From Styela clava (lineage: Eukaryota > Chordata > Ascidiacea > Stolidobranchia > Styelidae): 64,000 nt of DNA. The DNA lies in contig NC_135250.1 in the NCBI RefSeq assembly GCF_964204865.1, positions 9,796,001-9,860,000 on the forward strand, read 5' to 3'. Numbering within the stretch: position 1 is the first letter of the stretch; each line of letters begins with the position of its first letter. Position numbers and translations under genes: made by a program. The notes under the pieces were generated by a model. That model did no database searches. It worked only from the letters and a program-made list of their open reading frames with translations, and had not been told where the DNA came from. Positions 12,362 through 24,499 of this stretch are shown here, in pieces.

Positions 12362-13499
12362 AAATAAATTAATACGTTCGCTCATGAAAGATTGTACATA
12401 TTTTTCAAAAATGTCTGAAAAATGGTATATATATATATTATATATGAAGATTTTCTTTGATGTGTCGTAATGCATAAATGTTATATATATTTATAATAAT
12501 AATAAGTACATAAAGATTGATTATGTAGTAATAGTATTTTGAAAAAAAATGTATGTTGTGGAATAGATACACATATTTATATAGGTATGAGAGTACCTTT
12601 GTTTTTGTTCGTCAGAATAGTCTGTTTCGTTGATATATCGTGCCTGTAAAACTTAATTGTCAACATGCATACCATGCTAATAGTGATCTTGTTCTTCAAA
12701 ATATATTATTCAATAAATTCAAGCGTAATTTTACTAACTAAACTATTCAAACGTGTTATTTCGTATCAATTCTCAGCCATCCGTTTTAACGAGTAATGGT
12801 AAAACTTGCAAATATCCATGGATTATATACATCTGTATTTAAATACATTATCAGCATAAGTTACGATTGTTAGGATTATACACTCCTTGTACATTGCTTC
12901 GCCTAATTTGTTCATACTGCAAAAAAAACATAGCTTGCTGTTTTTATTGCTGGGTCTGTTTAGTGGAATTTTGAACTACATAACTTTAAAGAAACAATCA
13001 TTGCAGTTTATCATATTTTCATTGGATCCAGCATTGGATTCCATGTCCTCAATTGATTAAGAGCGTAATTGATTTAATTTGCTAGACACCAAGAATATTG
13101 CCTAAAAATAATATTGTAATTTTTGATGAGGTTCTCTAAAACCCCGTAATTCTAAATTTTTAATTCCAACACATTGTCACTTAATAGACTTAGTAGATTT
13201 AATTTAACTGCCATAAAGAAGAAAGTGAATGACACAAGCAAGCGATCTAAAAATCTGACTTCTGCCCCAAAAAAATTTTTGTAAGATTTATAAAAGACCA
13301 TATTAGATTTGACACCCAATTAGTCGAATTTATTCAAATGTAATCAACAGGAAAACTAAATAAAAATATATGTAGTTCCAAAGCTTACTTCAATGTTTCC
13401 TGGCGTTACCTGGAACATTCGAAAAATCCAGCTCAGCCAACGCGGGCAATTGACTTGGTGTATGCGTGAATAAGTTTTTGCTCTTCTTGTTTATATAAT
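12362..13499. other. AT-rich gene-free stretch
   Basis: It contains short TATATA runs (around 12,427-12,450 and 12,482-12,500) and poly-A/T tracts. No exon, inverted repeat or RNA gene was recognised. Confidence 0.5.
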
Positions 13500-13800
13500 A
13501 TGCAAAAATCAAAACGAGAATATCGTTCGGAGACCGAAGACTTATCGATGCGGTTTCGAATCATGACTCTATAGTGACACCGCGTGTCCCATCACTAATT
13601 AATTAATAAATCGCTAATTATACGACATAATTCATCCAAAATTAATCTCGGCTTCTGGTCCGAGATATGATGAATGCACATGCAAAATTTGGAGCAGATT
13701 CAACCTTGCCTTCTTGAGATATCGCGTTCATCTAACAGACAAACAAACAGAAAGACAAATACCTATCAAAATACCGATCTTAAGATCGATAAGTAATAAC
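13500..13800. repeat. SINE-like dispersed repeat with a B-box-like motif
   Basis: The motif GGTTTCGAATC near 13,552 resembles an RNA polymerase III B box. It is followed by TTGAGATATCGCGTTCATC and an ACAGACAAACAAACAGAAAG tail near 13,735-13,765. Tails of this CAGACAGACAAA kind occur on several invertebrate SINE/LINE 3' ends. No A box or target-site duplication was confirmed, so the tRNA-derived reading is tentative. Confidence 0.4.
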
Positions 13801-14021
13801 TTAATAAAAATAAAACTCAAAAACCACATGCTGAGACAAAGCGCTAAAATTACATGAAAAGGTTTTGAAAATCATTGTATATATATATATATATTATATT
13901 AATCGCAGTGTTAAGATATTTGGAGTAAGTTGAGAGTGTTTTTGTGCGTTATGTTCTGAAGTTGCTATTCATCGACGATCGCACAAGTTGTATCATTGTC
14001 AGTAATTATTTTTTCATTGCA

Positions 14022-17000
14022 TCACCCCGATATATCATTCTTATGTGCTCTTTCATTTTCTTGTACATCTTCAACATCTAAAGGATCTTCTTTTTGTATT
14101 ATCTCAGTTGGATCTCTTTGTGAACCTATGTTTGAGTCAAGTTGATCCTGTGACATGACCCTCTCGATGGTGGTAGATGGATATGTCTCAAGCGAGGGTG
14201 TAGACATTGATGAATACATATCTTGTTCTTCTTTTGTTTCAGTTGCAGATAGTTTTTTAAAAGATACCTGGTCCGTCAAATTTTCCAGTGATTTTGCACG
14301 CCTCCTAGATTGCGATGTGGTGATTGAATTAAGATGTGCGGGTGACATAGAGCTTTGACCAATCTTGTCACGAAAAATTGTGGTCTTCGGGCGAGTGTTG
14401 AAAATACCGTCAGCACTACAGGATCTCATTGTGGCGTATTGTTCATCTTGAAAATATGCATCATGTACTTAAAAAACAGCTACAGGAGAATAAATAAATA
14501 AACAAAGATTGCATTGCCCAAATACATGAAATACGAAAATGAAAACAGAGAAGGTTTTGAGTGACGTTTAGCTGTACGCTAGTGGCTTCAACTATCTCTG
14601 AATGATGAAATTGTGTAATCGATTGTTCTATTTGCTAGAAAAGACAGTTTTTCATCAACAATAAAAACCCAACGATTCAACAAAACGATCATTTTGTACC
14701 CATTAAAATAGAACCTACTTAATTCTGTTTCCGAACTAACTTCTGGTGTCGATCCCAGAATCGGACTTCTGTGCAGTGAACGCTTGGGTTTATCTGGTCG
14801 CTTCGTTGTGACAGCATAGGTAGTACCTAGAGCAAAAATAGAATTTTAGTGTGAGCATTTATAATTATTCTGTATGTGAGTGATAATATATTCATTCTCA
14901 CCTCCTTTACCGTCAGCCCCGCTGCCCCTTTTATTAGTTCCATATTTCTTTGAATATGATGTTGGTACAAGATAACCATCTTTGTCAAAGGTTCTTTCTT
15001 CTGAAGGAGCCGGAGGAGGTGTTTTCAAGTATTGCTCTGGTTCATTCGAGCTTATTACAGAAGTGCTATAAGTTTCTACTACGGTTACATTGCTCACATC
15101 ATCACGTTCTGAGAAATTGGCCTCTTCTATGCGCTCTAGACTAGAGTCGTTCACGTTGCTCTGTGCGTAAGGATCAATTGATATCTCGAGACGCAAGTCT
15201 TCGATACTTTGGTAGGCGTGGTTGGTCATAGCCTCCAGTGGAGTTACTGGCAAAGGTAGATTGCCTCGTAGCGTTCTCATTCGAGAAAGATCGGGGTTGT
15301 GTTCTGTATTTGAGTTGGGTATGCTGCCACTAGCGGTCACTTTCGGAAAAGGGAATCCCCCTGAAGAAGTTGCAGTTGCCGGCATCGGGGAAAGAGACAT
15401 GGTTGATTGGTTATAGATATTGGCCACAACTTCTGCCTGCTTTTCTATTGCAATTTTTGCTTGCTTACTATACCAAGCTCCATATATAATTCCGATGGCG
15501 GACAAGAAAAAGATGGCTGATGCCAAGGCAATGATTATAATCCACTGAGTCTCGAGAACTTCTGTTAAAAATAAATTCACTGCTTGTTTTTAGCGCCTTT
15601 ACATCACATAGGTGTCATAAAAATTATATAAACCAATGCTAAAATATGAATTCAACTTTAAACAGAAGCATTAAATATCGTCCCAGATAAAAACATTAAA
15701 ATAATTTTCAAAATGGGCCAGAATTTTTGTCAAATCAAACACCTCATAGAATTATAAACTTTAAATCTAACCTGGCGAATCTGATGTTGTAGAAGTCGGT
15801 GGTTCAGAAGGGCAAGAACAAATTTGACTTTCATTTGTATTTGCTAATCCACAGTTTCCTGTTAGGAAATATTGTCTCAGTATTACGTGACAATCAATGT
15901 TTACGACATCAAAAAATTTCGATATCCGATGAACTCATTTTTTGTTTCCTTGTTAATATCAAAGTAGGCCTACCTGGTGAGGTAATAAATCTAGCGCCAA
16001 TACAAGTCCTATTTCTGTATTGTGTTGATGGATTCTCTGAACATCTACAAGTTGACCATAAAGCCCATGGTGACCAAGAGAAACAGTGGGTCTGCAAGCA
16101 TATGATGATACAGTGTTGCGCATGTTAGATTTATACAGGAAAACTAATATTCACCAAATCGTATAAGGTATTTTCCAACCAACGTACCTCATCAACGCCA
16201 TTGAAGCAATCACGTTTTCCATCACAAATACCAGTTTTAGCAATAGTGGAATTGTTGTCGCAAAAAAATAGATCCGGGTTTTGTACTACACAGCCAATTT
16301 CATCCCCACCATCCAAGCAATCTTTTTTGCCGTCACAAACTCTTTCTTTTTCTATACATTCCATAAATGTTGTACAACGAAAACCCTCACATCTCCCAAT
16401 GTGAGTGAGGCAGTTTAGTTCGTCCGATGCATCAGCACAATTCTTGTGACCATCACAAACCTGGGAAAATTAAAGCAACTATACTGGGAGTCTAGGACTG
16501 ACCTCCACAAATGTGACCGACAGGTTTTTGGCATTCGATTTGTGCTAGTTTTATACTAATTTAGAAAACAGGCGCTTGGTTGCGTTTATGCGTATATAAT
16601 TCGCTTCGGTATGTAAGATTGATGTCACGCGTGATTGGTATTCAAAGAAATGATTCAGAGGGGTGAAAACTCATCTATCATCCAACTTTGCTCAACTGAT
16701 ACATTTAATTTTGCTAATCCAAGACTAAATGTTAGTACCTATAGGGCATAGGCTATATATATACTTATTTGTGACATTTTGTTTGTCGTACTACTTACCT
16801 TCTCCGTTCCAAAACATTGAACTTTATTGGCACATCGGAAATCATCAGGGCACTCAACACATAGTTTTTCATCGGATCCATCTCCACAATGGTTATATCC
16901 ATCACATTCTTCGATCTCTAGATAGTAGTTTTCTGAAACAAATAGAAAACATCTGTATAATGTAACTTTATGGCTGTCACTTGTGGTTTTCAATACATAT

Positions 17001-20000
17001 ATACTTAGTTCGAAATCGTTTATATTTGCGATGAACTTCATTTCACCATTAAGGGGTTTAAAGATATGTGTGTTTGAATATGTATTGTACGCCATCGCTT
17101 GTAGAATAGACTGGGCTAGTGGAATGGTTGTTGAGAATCACCCAATAGCGACGGGGAAGCTGCTGAGCCCAACCGCATCAGAGGCGTATGGCCTGTTGAA
17201 AGTTATCTATTGATTGGCTACTTCTATCATTATTACGTTCGTACGAATGTCTTCAACAGAAAATTTGCTCGCTGGTTGATGTTTTCTAACCGTGCACGCT
17301 TCTGCCCAAACGCCATCTAGATAGTATCTACTTTCTGCAGGTAGCGTTCTCAGACATTTTTTACATTCAACTTTAATCTCTTTATACAAAACAAGGTCCC
17401 CGATCCCCCCAATTAAAATAAAAACACAACTAACAGAACAGATTCCAGTGACCACGAAAACGAGGCAGTAGGAGCTACACAATACTTGAAATAGGTCAAG
17501 TAAACACTTTCGTCAAGCACAAGGTTAATCTAGGAAATTGCTGAGGGGCAAAATATTATGTTTTAATGAACTCAAAAGAAACGCGCTTTTGTCTTTTTCT
17601 AAAACATATACCTACCAACGCGTCTCATAAGCAGTTTTCAGACTTTGGACTAAATTTCTCATTCTCACAAACATTCTTGCACTTATACAATGTTTCTCAA
17701 AACGTTTTATAATATAAGCCTTCTGCGTTTACTAACGCTACAATTTGGATATAAGGAATCTGGCAAGCGTATAGTACGTTGTTGGTATAATCATTAATAA
17801 AGTATCAACTGGTTTATCTTATATCCATGCTAGGTGGGACGGCAGTTTACTGATGAATTTAGACACTACTCAAGATTTGCGTACTAATATATTTGATGTA
17901 GTTTGAGAATTTGTATATATAATGAAAAAGGGATTGAAGAGTGTTCAATCTAGACTATGGTCGTTTTGTAACACGTTTCTTGTGGAACAGGACTGCGGCC
18001 CGCAGAACAATTTTATCGTGCGCTAAATCTCTGGCAGCTATTTGTTTTCATTGGCTAAATATTTTGGGGCTTTTTTTCAAACTATTCCAACTGGGAATAG
18101 CCCTTTTCCTAATCCCGATGTCGGTATTCATGTTTGTTGAAATAACGGAATTTCAATGTTGCATCTATAAAAGTCAAGACGGTGCCAATATGGGAATGAC
18201 GTCCTGTGATCGGTACAAGAAGAGTGGATTGTCTTGTGCATACAGGACCAAGCCGATGAGATGAGTCGCGCTTTTTATCTAAACTTCGTACCTTAAGCTC
18301 GCGTCAAGTAGGCCTAACTCCTCATTTGGAGAGAGAGACGTTTTGTGCTTCTATTTTAGTAAAAACTGTCCTCTATTTTCAAGCGTTGGCCATGTGACAG
18401 CAGTGACGAACCGCAGAGCTGACTTAGCGCCACGTTATCCAGTATTTCTTTTTTTGCTGAGTACGGAATCCCAACTTAGACGGACTTAGACGTTGTTCTT
18501 TAACGATAGCACCAGGCCTGCTCACGATACAAGTGATAAAATTAGTCAAATATAACAATCCATCATACAATGAGTGTAAAAAAGGTGCCCGAGGTAAACT
18601 GCGAGAAAACGTACTTCCTAACCCACAACAACGTTAAACCGCAGTGTCTGGTGTGTTTTCAAGTAATATCTACCACGGAAGAATAATCAAAAGCTTTATA
18701 TATCTTCGTTAAAAAACTGATTAGAGCGGTAAACCCTCATTTCTAAATATATAAAAAGTGAGTAAACTCGAGATGTTTTGATCACTTTTGGGTTCTGTCC
18801 GACTGCGACCCGCGAGACACCCTTAAAAGGTTTTGCGGCCCGCCAACCTCGCAACCTTGGACCACCCTGCATGTTGTAGTCTATTGCAGTATATAGGTAT
18901 ACTGTACCAAGTATCATACGAATTTGTGAATACAGAAATGGTTTGTCTAAATGTGGTCTACTATATATATATCAGACATTAGTCGATAGAATGGTAAAGG
19001 TATGAAAGAGTATTTTCTTTTGACCTGAATATTACATGTAATATTTACATCGTTGGTTGCATAAATCGTCAGTACAGCGTCATAATTTCTTCACAGGATT
19101 CAAAAAAAGAATAAAACTCAGATGAAGTAATAAGTTCTTCAATATATTATTTAATATATTTACCATTTGCACAAGCTCTCCCAATTTTACCTCGAGGCCA
19201 ATATTGACACTCCTTCCTCGTTGTTGTTATATTTTCTGCACCAGTATCACAGCAAACCAACTTCTCATTTTCTTTGCTTTAAAAAACATGAAATAGTTAG
19301 GCATAAAAAGTGTTGTACCTAGTATGAGAATACCCTCACAAAAACAGCATATTGTATTTGTATAGGTTTGAAAACCTTGCCAAGTACTGGAAAACTCTGG
19401 TTTTCACATTAGTGTATCTCAATGAAAACTAGGATTCGTAGATAGCATGATAATAAATCAATTTATTGGACTAAAAGTAAATATGATGAGAATCTTTGCA
19501 ATTAGTGATTATGCTCATCCTAAAGCAGGGATGGCGAACCTTTTTCGATGAATGGGTCGAAAATAATATTTTTATCGCGTAAAAGGAGAGAGTGGGTCAC
19601 AGATATTTAATCAATGTTTGTATCTATAAAAAACTTTTGAAACAAATCTTATGAGTTTCTGTTGGTGTTGGTGTAGTTTTGGGCTTTACTTATGCAGTAC
19701 TTCTATCAGAGACTTTTTATGGCATTCGATTTTATGAAATAAGAGTACTAAAACACGTATATGAATTACCAAAAACGTTTAGGACGATGTGACAAACTAT
19801 TTCACTGTTCCAAAGCGTTTGGAGGGAATTCCACTCTGATAGTGTTATATTTTTTGATCATTTTTCAACCACATTAAGGCACTTCTACACTGCCCCGTTG
19901 TTATTTCAGATTTCTAGGTTTTTATTTCGAGTCTGAAATTTTTTTTTCTCAACGGCATTGTAGGCGAGAAACTAATAAAATGCAAAGTGGCATCTAGTTC

Positions 20001-20857
20001 TCGTATTATCTCGACGTTGCGAGAAATAAACAGATCGCATTGTTATGTCAGAAACGATATCAGAGCCGATAGCCGAAAAACGGTACACGGCGATGCAAAC
20101 TTGCGTCCAAGATTAGGGGTTTTGAAAATATCCATACCGGCCCAGAAATTAACAATTTGAATATAAGCGATCGCAGCCCTGACGGTACATTATAATAGTT
20201 TAGTTATTGTTAGATTAATTTATGGCCGGTTTTATCAATTTTTATCACTAATATGTTAGCACTTTATTTTTATTTTATTCGTGCCTTGGCGGGTCACGAA
20301 TAAAACGCGGTGGGTCAGTGGTTCGCCATCCCTGTCCTAAAGGCTTCATCCTACTCCCAACTTTGAGCCAGTACAACAACACTGTGTGTGCTGCGCTTAA
20401 AAATTAGATGACAACACAAGTGTTGAAAATAGAATTGACTGCGATATAACAAAATTGTGAATACAAAAATTTGCATCAGCAAACATTTTCAAATTCAAAT
20501 CGAAATCTGGCTTCCGACTGCAATTCAATTGAACAGAACGCTAAACACTGACGTCTCAGCTCTATAGTGAAGCTTTGCTTTGCAAGTTCGGTGTTCACGG
20601 ATGAATATCAATTCGATGTTTTTGTGAAAACAACAATTTTATGTCTTTAAGTAATTTTTGATGCCATATTTTTTCAGTGGACAGTTGTAAAAGCAAAAAT
20701 ATGAAATCTCAAAATACAAATATATAAAGACAGTAGAACGACTCGCTTTAAGTGAAGTTAGATGTACCTGTTATCTCGAAGAAAAAAATTTCCCTGACAG
20801 GTAAAACATGTAGATGTCGAAGGATTGTACGGTAGCCAATTAGATCCGACGTAACAC
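14022..20857 (-). CDS. Single-pass receptor: Cys-rich N-terminus, 4 LDLa repeats, TSP1 repeat, membrane segment, long tail
   Basis: Nine exons join with matching phases: 20768-20857, 19164-19276, 16799-16932, 16188-16460, 15974-16091, 15772-15858, 14902-15561, 14719-14826 and 14022-14446 (stop at 14022). The reading begins with a Cys-rich segment (CFTCQGNFFLRDN, then KLVCCDTGAENI). Four LDL-receptor class A repeats follow, with endings CGDGSDEKLC, CADASDELNC, CLDGGDEIGC and CFNGVDETHC. These acidic boxes bind calcium in the family. A thrombospondin type 1 repeat (WSPWALWSTC ... YRNRTC) is split by an intron. The membrane segment WIIIIALASAIFFLSAIGII is in the 14,902-15,561 exon. The tail of about 360 residues is Ser/Thr/Pro-rich with a TPPPAPSEE motif and several tyrosines. 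The likely role is a cell-surface receptor with extracellular ligand modules; the ligand is unknown. The 5' exons and start codon are unresolved. Confidence 0.8.
17207..17482 (-). other. Open frame inside a receptor intron, probably not an exon
   Basis: The frame encodes a hydrophobic stretch (CLVFVVTGICSVSCVFILIG) followed by a Cys-rich part and is preceded by an AG. The flanking receptor exons (19164-19276 and 16799-16932) join in phase and complete an LDLa repeat without it. It is therefore not needed in the main transcript. An alternative exon is possible but unsupported. Confidence 0.2.
17960..18872. mobile_element. Probable decayed hAT-like element in a receptor intron
   Basis: Both ends carry the GCGGCCCGC word typical of one group of hAT termini (GACTGCGGCCCGCAG near 17,990 and GCGGCCCGCCAACCTCGC near 18,840). 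The right end reads CCTTGGACCACCCTG, near 18,856-18,870. The left terminal repeat is too worn to place, and no target-site duplication was found. Boundaries are approximate. Confidence 0.45.
19526..20334. mobile_element. hAT-type MITE, 809 bp, perfect 15-base inverted repeats
   Basis: The left end CAGGGATGGCGAACC and the right end GGTTCGCCATCCCTG are exact inverted repeats. The 8-base duplication TCCTAAAG flanks the element at 19,518-19,525 and 20,335-20,342. The element lies in the intron between receptor exons 19164-19276 and 20768-20857. It carries no open frame resembling a transposase. Perfect ends and an intact duplication suggest it is younger than its relative near 6.1-6.9 kb. Confidence 0.9.
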
Positions 20858-21127
20858 CTGTACGAAACACAATTCAACGTTACTTTCGACAACAAGTTTA
20901 AAATGATTCGTGATGTTGTTTTCGACTAAATCGCTTGAGAAAGAATCCGAGCGACACGTTATAAGGAAATTCATGTGGTATTGGGATTTCTTCAAAAATA
21001 CCGCGCAATCTTCTCCGATTATTCAACGGTAAGTCAGTGCAAAGAAATGTGAACTTACACGATTTGTAACAGTATTACAGTGATACTAGAGAACAGGTAG
21101 TTTTAAAATATTTTTTTTTCAAAATTA

Positions 21128-21230
21128 CTTATGATAGAAAACTCAGTATAACAGTCTTCAACGGAAATATTGTGACCACTTGGAAATATTGTATCTATTC
21201 CAAATCCGCGATCCATGCACCCAAAAATTC
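21128..21230 (-). CDS. Candidate further 5' exon of the receptor (Cys-containing)
   Basis: On the minus strand an AG (TAATCATGTAG) opens a frame reading FGCMDRGFGIDT ... ISVEDC, which ends at a possible ATAA|gtaatt donor. The spacing of GC..D and S-x-E-x-C is like the start of a WSC carbohydrate-binding domain, but the later WSC cysteines are not visible. Its exit phase does not fit the entry phase of exon 20768-20857, so an exon is missing between them or this is not an exon. Confidence 0.3.
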
Positions 21231-24200
21231 TACATGATTACAATATTATATACATTCGACGTCGATACGTCACAAACAAAGATGGTTGAGACAATGTATA
21301 TGAGTCCTGATTCAACAGCAGTGAGTCCACATACCTTTCAAGACTACAACTTCACTCAGGATATATATAAAATCAAATTTACCTAACAAAAGCTATGCAG
21401 CAACGACTCACCATTGTTGGAAATCCGAAAACTTTGAAAACGAGTTGACAAACAAAATTATTTGACAAAGAATAACTATGATACGTAGAACATTCATGAT
21501 AATTATCTGAGTCTACAATAGCATTTTATCTATGAGAGATTCTGGAGAAGCAGTGTTTGTTATGCAAAGAGAATTATGATCTAGCAATTTATGTTTGACA
21601 TAGTCTTATATAATATTCAGAACTGTAAAAAATGAGGAAAATGTGCACGAGACTTGCGACTTAGAGCAATCCAAGGCAACTTACTCGCGATAACAGGTTA
21701 ATAAATACACTAACTGCTGGTTCTATACACAATCTACCTCACTCACTACCGACACTCTCACGGAAACAAAATCTATATAACGGGGAGAACTTTGATACCG
21801 GCTCCAGATTGCAACTTCGACTGTAAGTAATTTGAAAATATAACTCCAGCTCCGCTGCCGATAAAAAAAATGAATCCTGACTGCACAACCTTGTTTACAT
21901 TGTACTGAGCCTAATTTAGACATCTTGTAGATTGTGACATGAGCGTATTTCTTACTCACTTAAGCAGCTCTTTCATTAAAAATAACGACCGTCCTTGATC
22001 TGACTTCGCAAAAAATATATCTATCTCACTTTATTTTTTATTGAACGAATTTTGAAACTGAACATTTCCACTGTAGTGCACACTCAAATAGAAATATCAA
22101 TCTCTTGTGAATGCATCCCAGTAGTGACATGAGGGCGGCGCTCGGTTCGATATATTTAAGAAGGAGATGACTAATTATATCTAAAGTTTTATCTCTACGT
22201 AGACATTGGTGCCGGAAATACAATATGATACGTATATATATATTACAATTCGGAGCCGAAAAGTATCATTCCGAATAAATCACATTTTACGTATCCCATA
22301 AATGCGTGTGCTAAATGAATCAGACTGCATAAATAGTTATAAGATTAATATATATTTTAGTGTTATGGAAAATTTATCATTGCTGTATATGTAATCTTTT
22401 TGTGAACTAAAAAAGCATATTTGCTTTGCACACGGCCACTTACTTATATACCTCTGTGAAGTAATTAACCCCTATATTTCCAAGGGTATTTTTCTGTGCG
22501 CAACTTATAGGCATATGTTTTACATTGTTATAAAAAGGTTTCAATCAAAAATGCAAAATATATGATGACATATTTCGTGTTCACACAATAGGAAATGTAA
22601 CTTAACAAATTATCGCTCATTTTCGTAAAATTTGTTATGGCGTCATAAATGAATTTGAAAAATAGAATATATTACAGACTTGTAATTATAAGCAAGTATA
22701 TTTTTAAATAGTTGTGAAGCTGTAAACAAGCGTCATGATACCAGAAAACACGATGTCATAATACGTTTCCGGGTAATAACACCCCTCGTTTCGTTCATAG
22801 GTTTAAATGGGCTTCGATTGTCGATATAAAGTTTCTTCTTGATTGTGTGATTTATTCTACGTTCCCACCCAGGTAATAAAATAACTCCTAACAATAGTAC
22901 TTCATAATTTATTTTTCAAAAAGTTACTTTTATTGTCTTGCGTGATTTTATTTCAAAACCAATACGTTTGTTTATTTTCAATGTAATTTGAATATCAAAT
23001 ATATATTATTAGCCTTGGGAAAGTTTCCAAGGCTTGCTTGCCTTTTATGTAAACACCTATAATATTTAATAATGTAAATACATATATTCAGAGACAATAA
23101 CACATGGCTATTAAAATAAGGCTTATACGATCGCCAGTACACATATAGATGATTCCGATTCTGGAGAAAAAGGAATTCCACGCAGTGAGAGCGTTAATAA
23201 AACAACGAATGCAATATTTATATAGTAAGGAAGCATTTGGGATTCGTTGACTGCTCGCCTTAATGTAGGGAGGGATTCGGTAGATTCGTGAAAAATTATA
23301 CCCTCTTTCACCATTCTATATATAGTCAACAAATATCATCTAAAACTAAAGAAAAAAAAGGTAAGAATTATGTTGTTAAAAAACTTTACGCTGCTCGAGA
23401 GATCGATCTTCCACGACATATGCTTGAAAGTAGCTCCAATTTATTTTAGGAAATGAATAACAACCTTATACCTACAGCGGTACTTACAGCGGTAGAAAAT
23501 AATTTGGTTTGAAATTAAATACACAACGATATAGATGAACAGACATGATGACAGAATTGAGTAAAAACATTAATAGATTGTGCTGGTTATGGGGACGTTT
23601 CCAAGTTGTGTAAATATAGTTCCATTAGTTCATAATAACAAAAAATTTAATAACAATTAGGCTGTCATAACATGCTTTGACATGGCTACTGATTTGTAAA
23701 AATATATTTGAATTTTCAATTTATTCATACAAGTTGATGCTAATCAATTGTCCAACCATATTTCAGATAGATCACGTTCCGATCTAACCTGTTTGCTGTT
23801 GTTCGTTCGTGCATTCTTGGTTATGTGACCAACCATGAAATAATAATCTACGAATATTTTTGTAAATCTTAGACGACTCTCGGCTATCTGTATTTGAATG
23901 TCTTTTTTCATTTTTTTATGTCATTTTGATTTGTTATATGATGCGTTAGGATTTGCGCAAATTGTGAGTTTATTAATATGACAAGTTTTTAGATGGAAAA
24001 AGTGAAGCTAGGTCTAATTCGAAGAGGATTTTAACCCGGACTACTGTTTATAGCTCATAGACGTCGTATAATTTTGATGGCCATTGAATTTAAAAAAAAA
24101 AGATAGATAGCACGCCTTGTTTTATCAGCATTATTTTCCGGAGTTTAAGTGTGTTGTCTTTGTTGAATGAACTTGTTCATCGAGGAAGTACAGAGCACAA

Positions 24201-24499
24201 AAACTTATTTTCTTGGTTATCGATCAGTAGGCTGCTTTGTGCCGTATACGGATAGTTACTAATACGCGGTTATAAAAGCTTAGTATACCGTATGGTACCA
24301 TTCGTGCCTAGGATTGCAACAACAAAGCTAATTGCATAAATTAGATATATTTTGAGGTATTAAGCCATGATTTAGGCGTAGATCGCTGATTAAATAAGAC
24401 TGGATATGCAATGCAAAAGCAAAAAGTGATTGCCATATCATTTGCTATTTCATGCTCTCAGTGACAGTTTTTTGTTCAGATTCTAGCCCACAGTGAAAC
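21231..24499. other. Intergenic or 5' region between divergent genes
   Basis: This lies upstream of both the minus-strand receptor and the plus-strand LU-domain gene, which are divergently arranged. A minus-strand frame beginning at 23,236 encodes a good signal-peptide shape (MLPYYINIAFVVLLTLSL) followed by possible donors near 23,140. It could be the receptor's first exon, but its exit phase (0 or 1) does not fit the candidate exon at 21.2 kb. No repeats with defined ends were found. Confidence 0.35.

Noticed and set aside
17941..18264. 107-codon plus-strand frame with hydrophobic stretches
   Set aside because: It lies in a receptor intron inside a probable hAT relic and has no supporting splice or family evidence.
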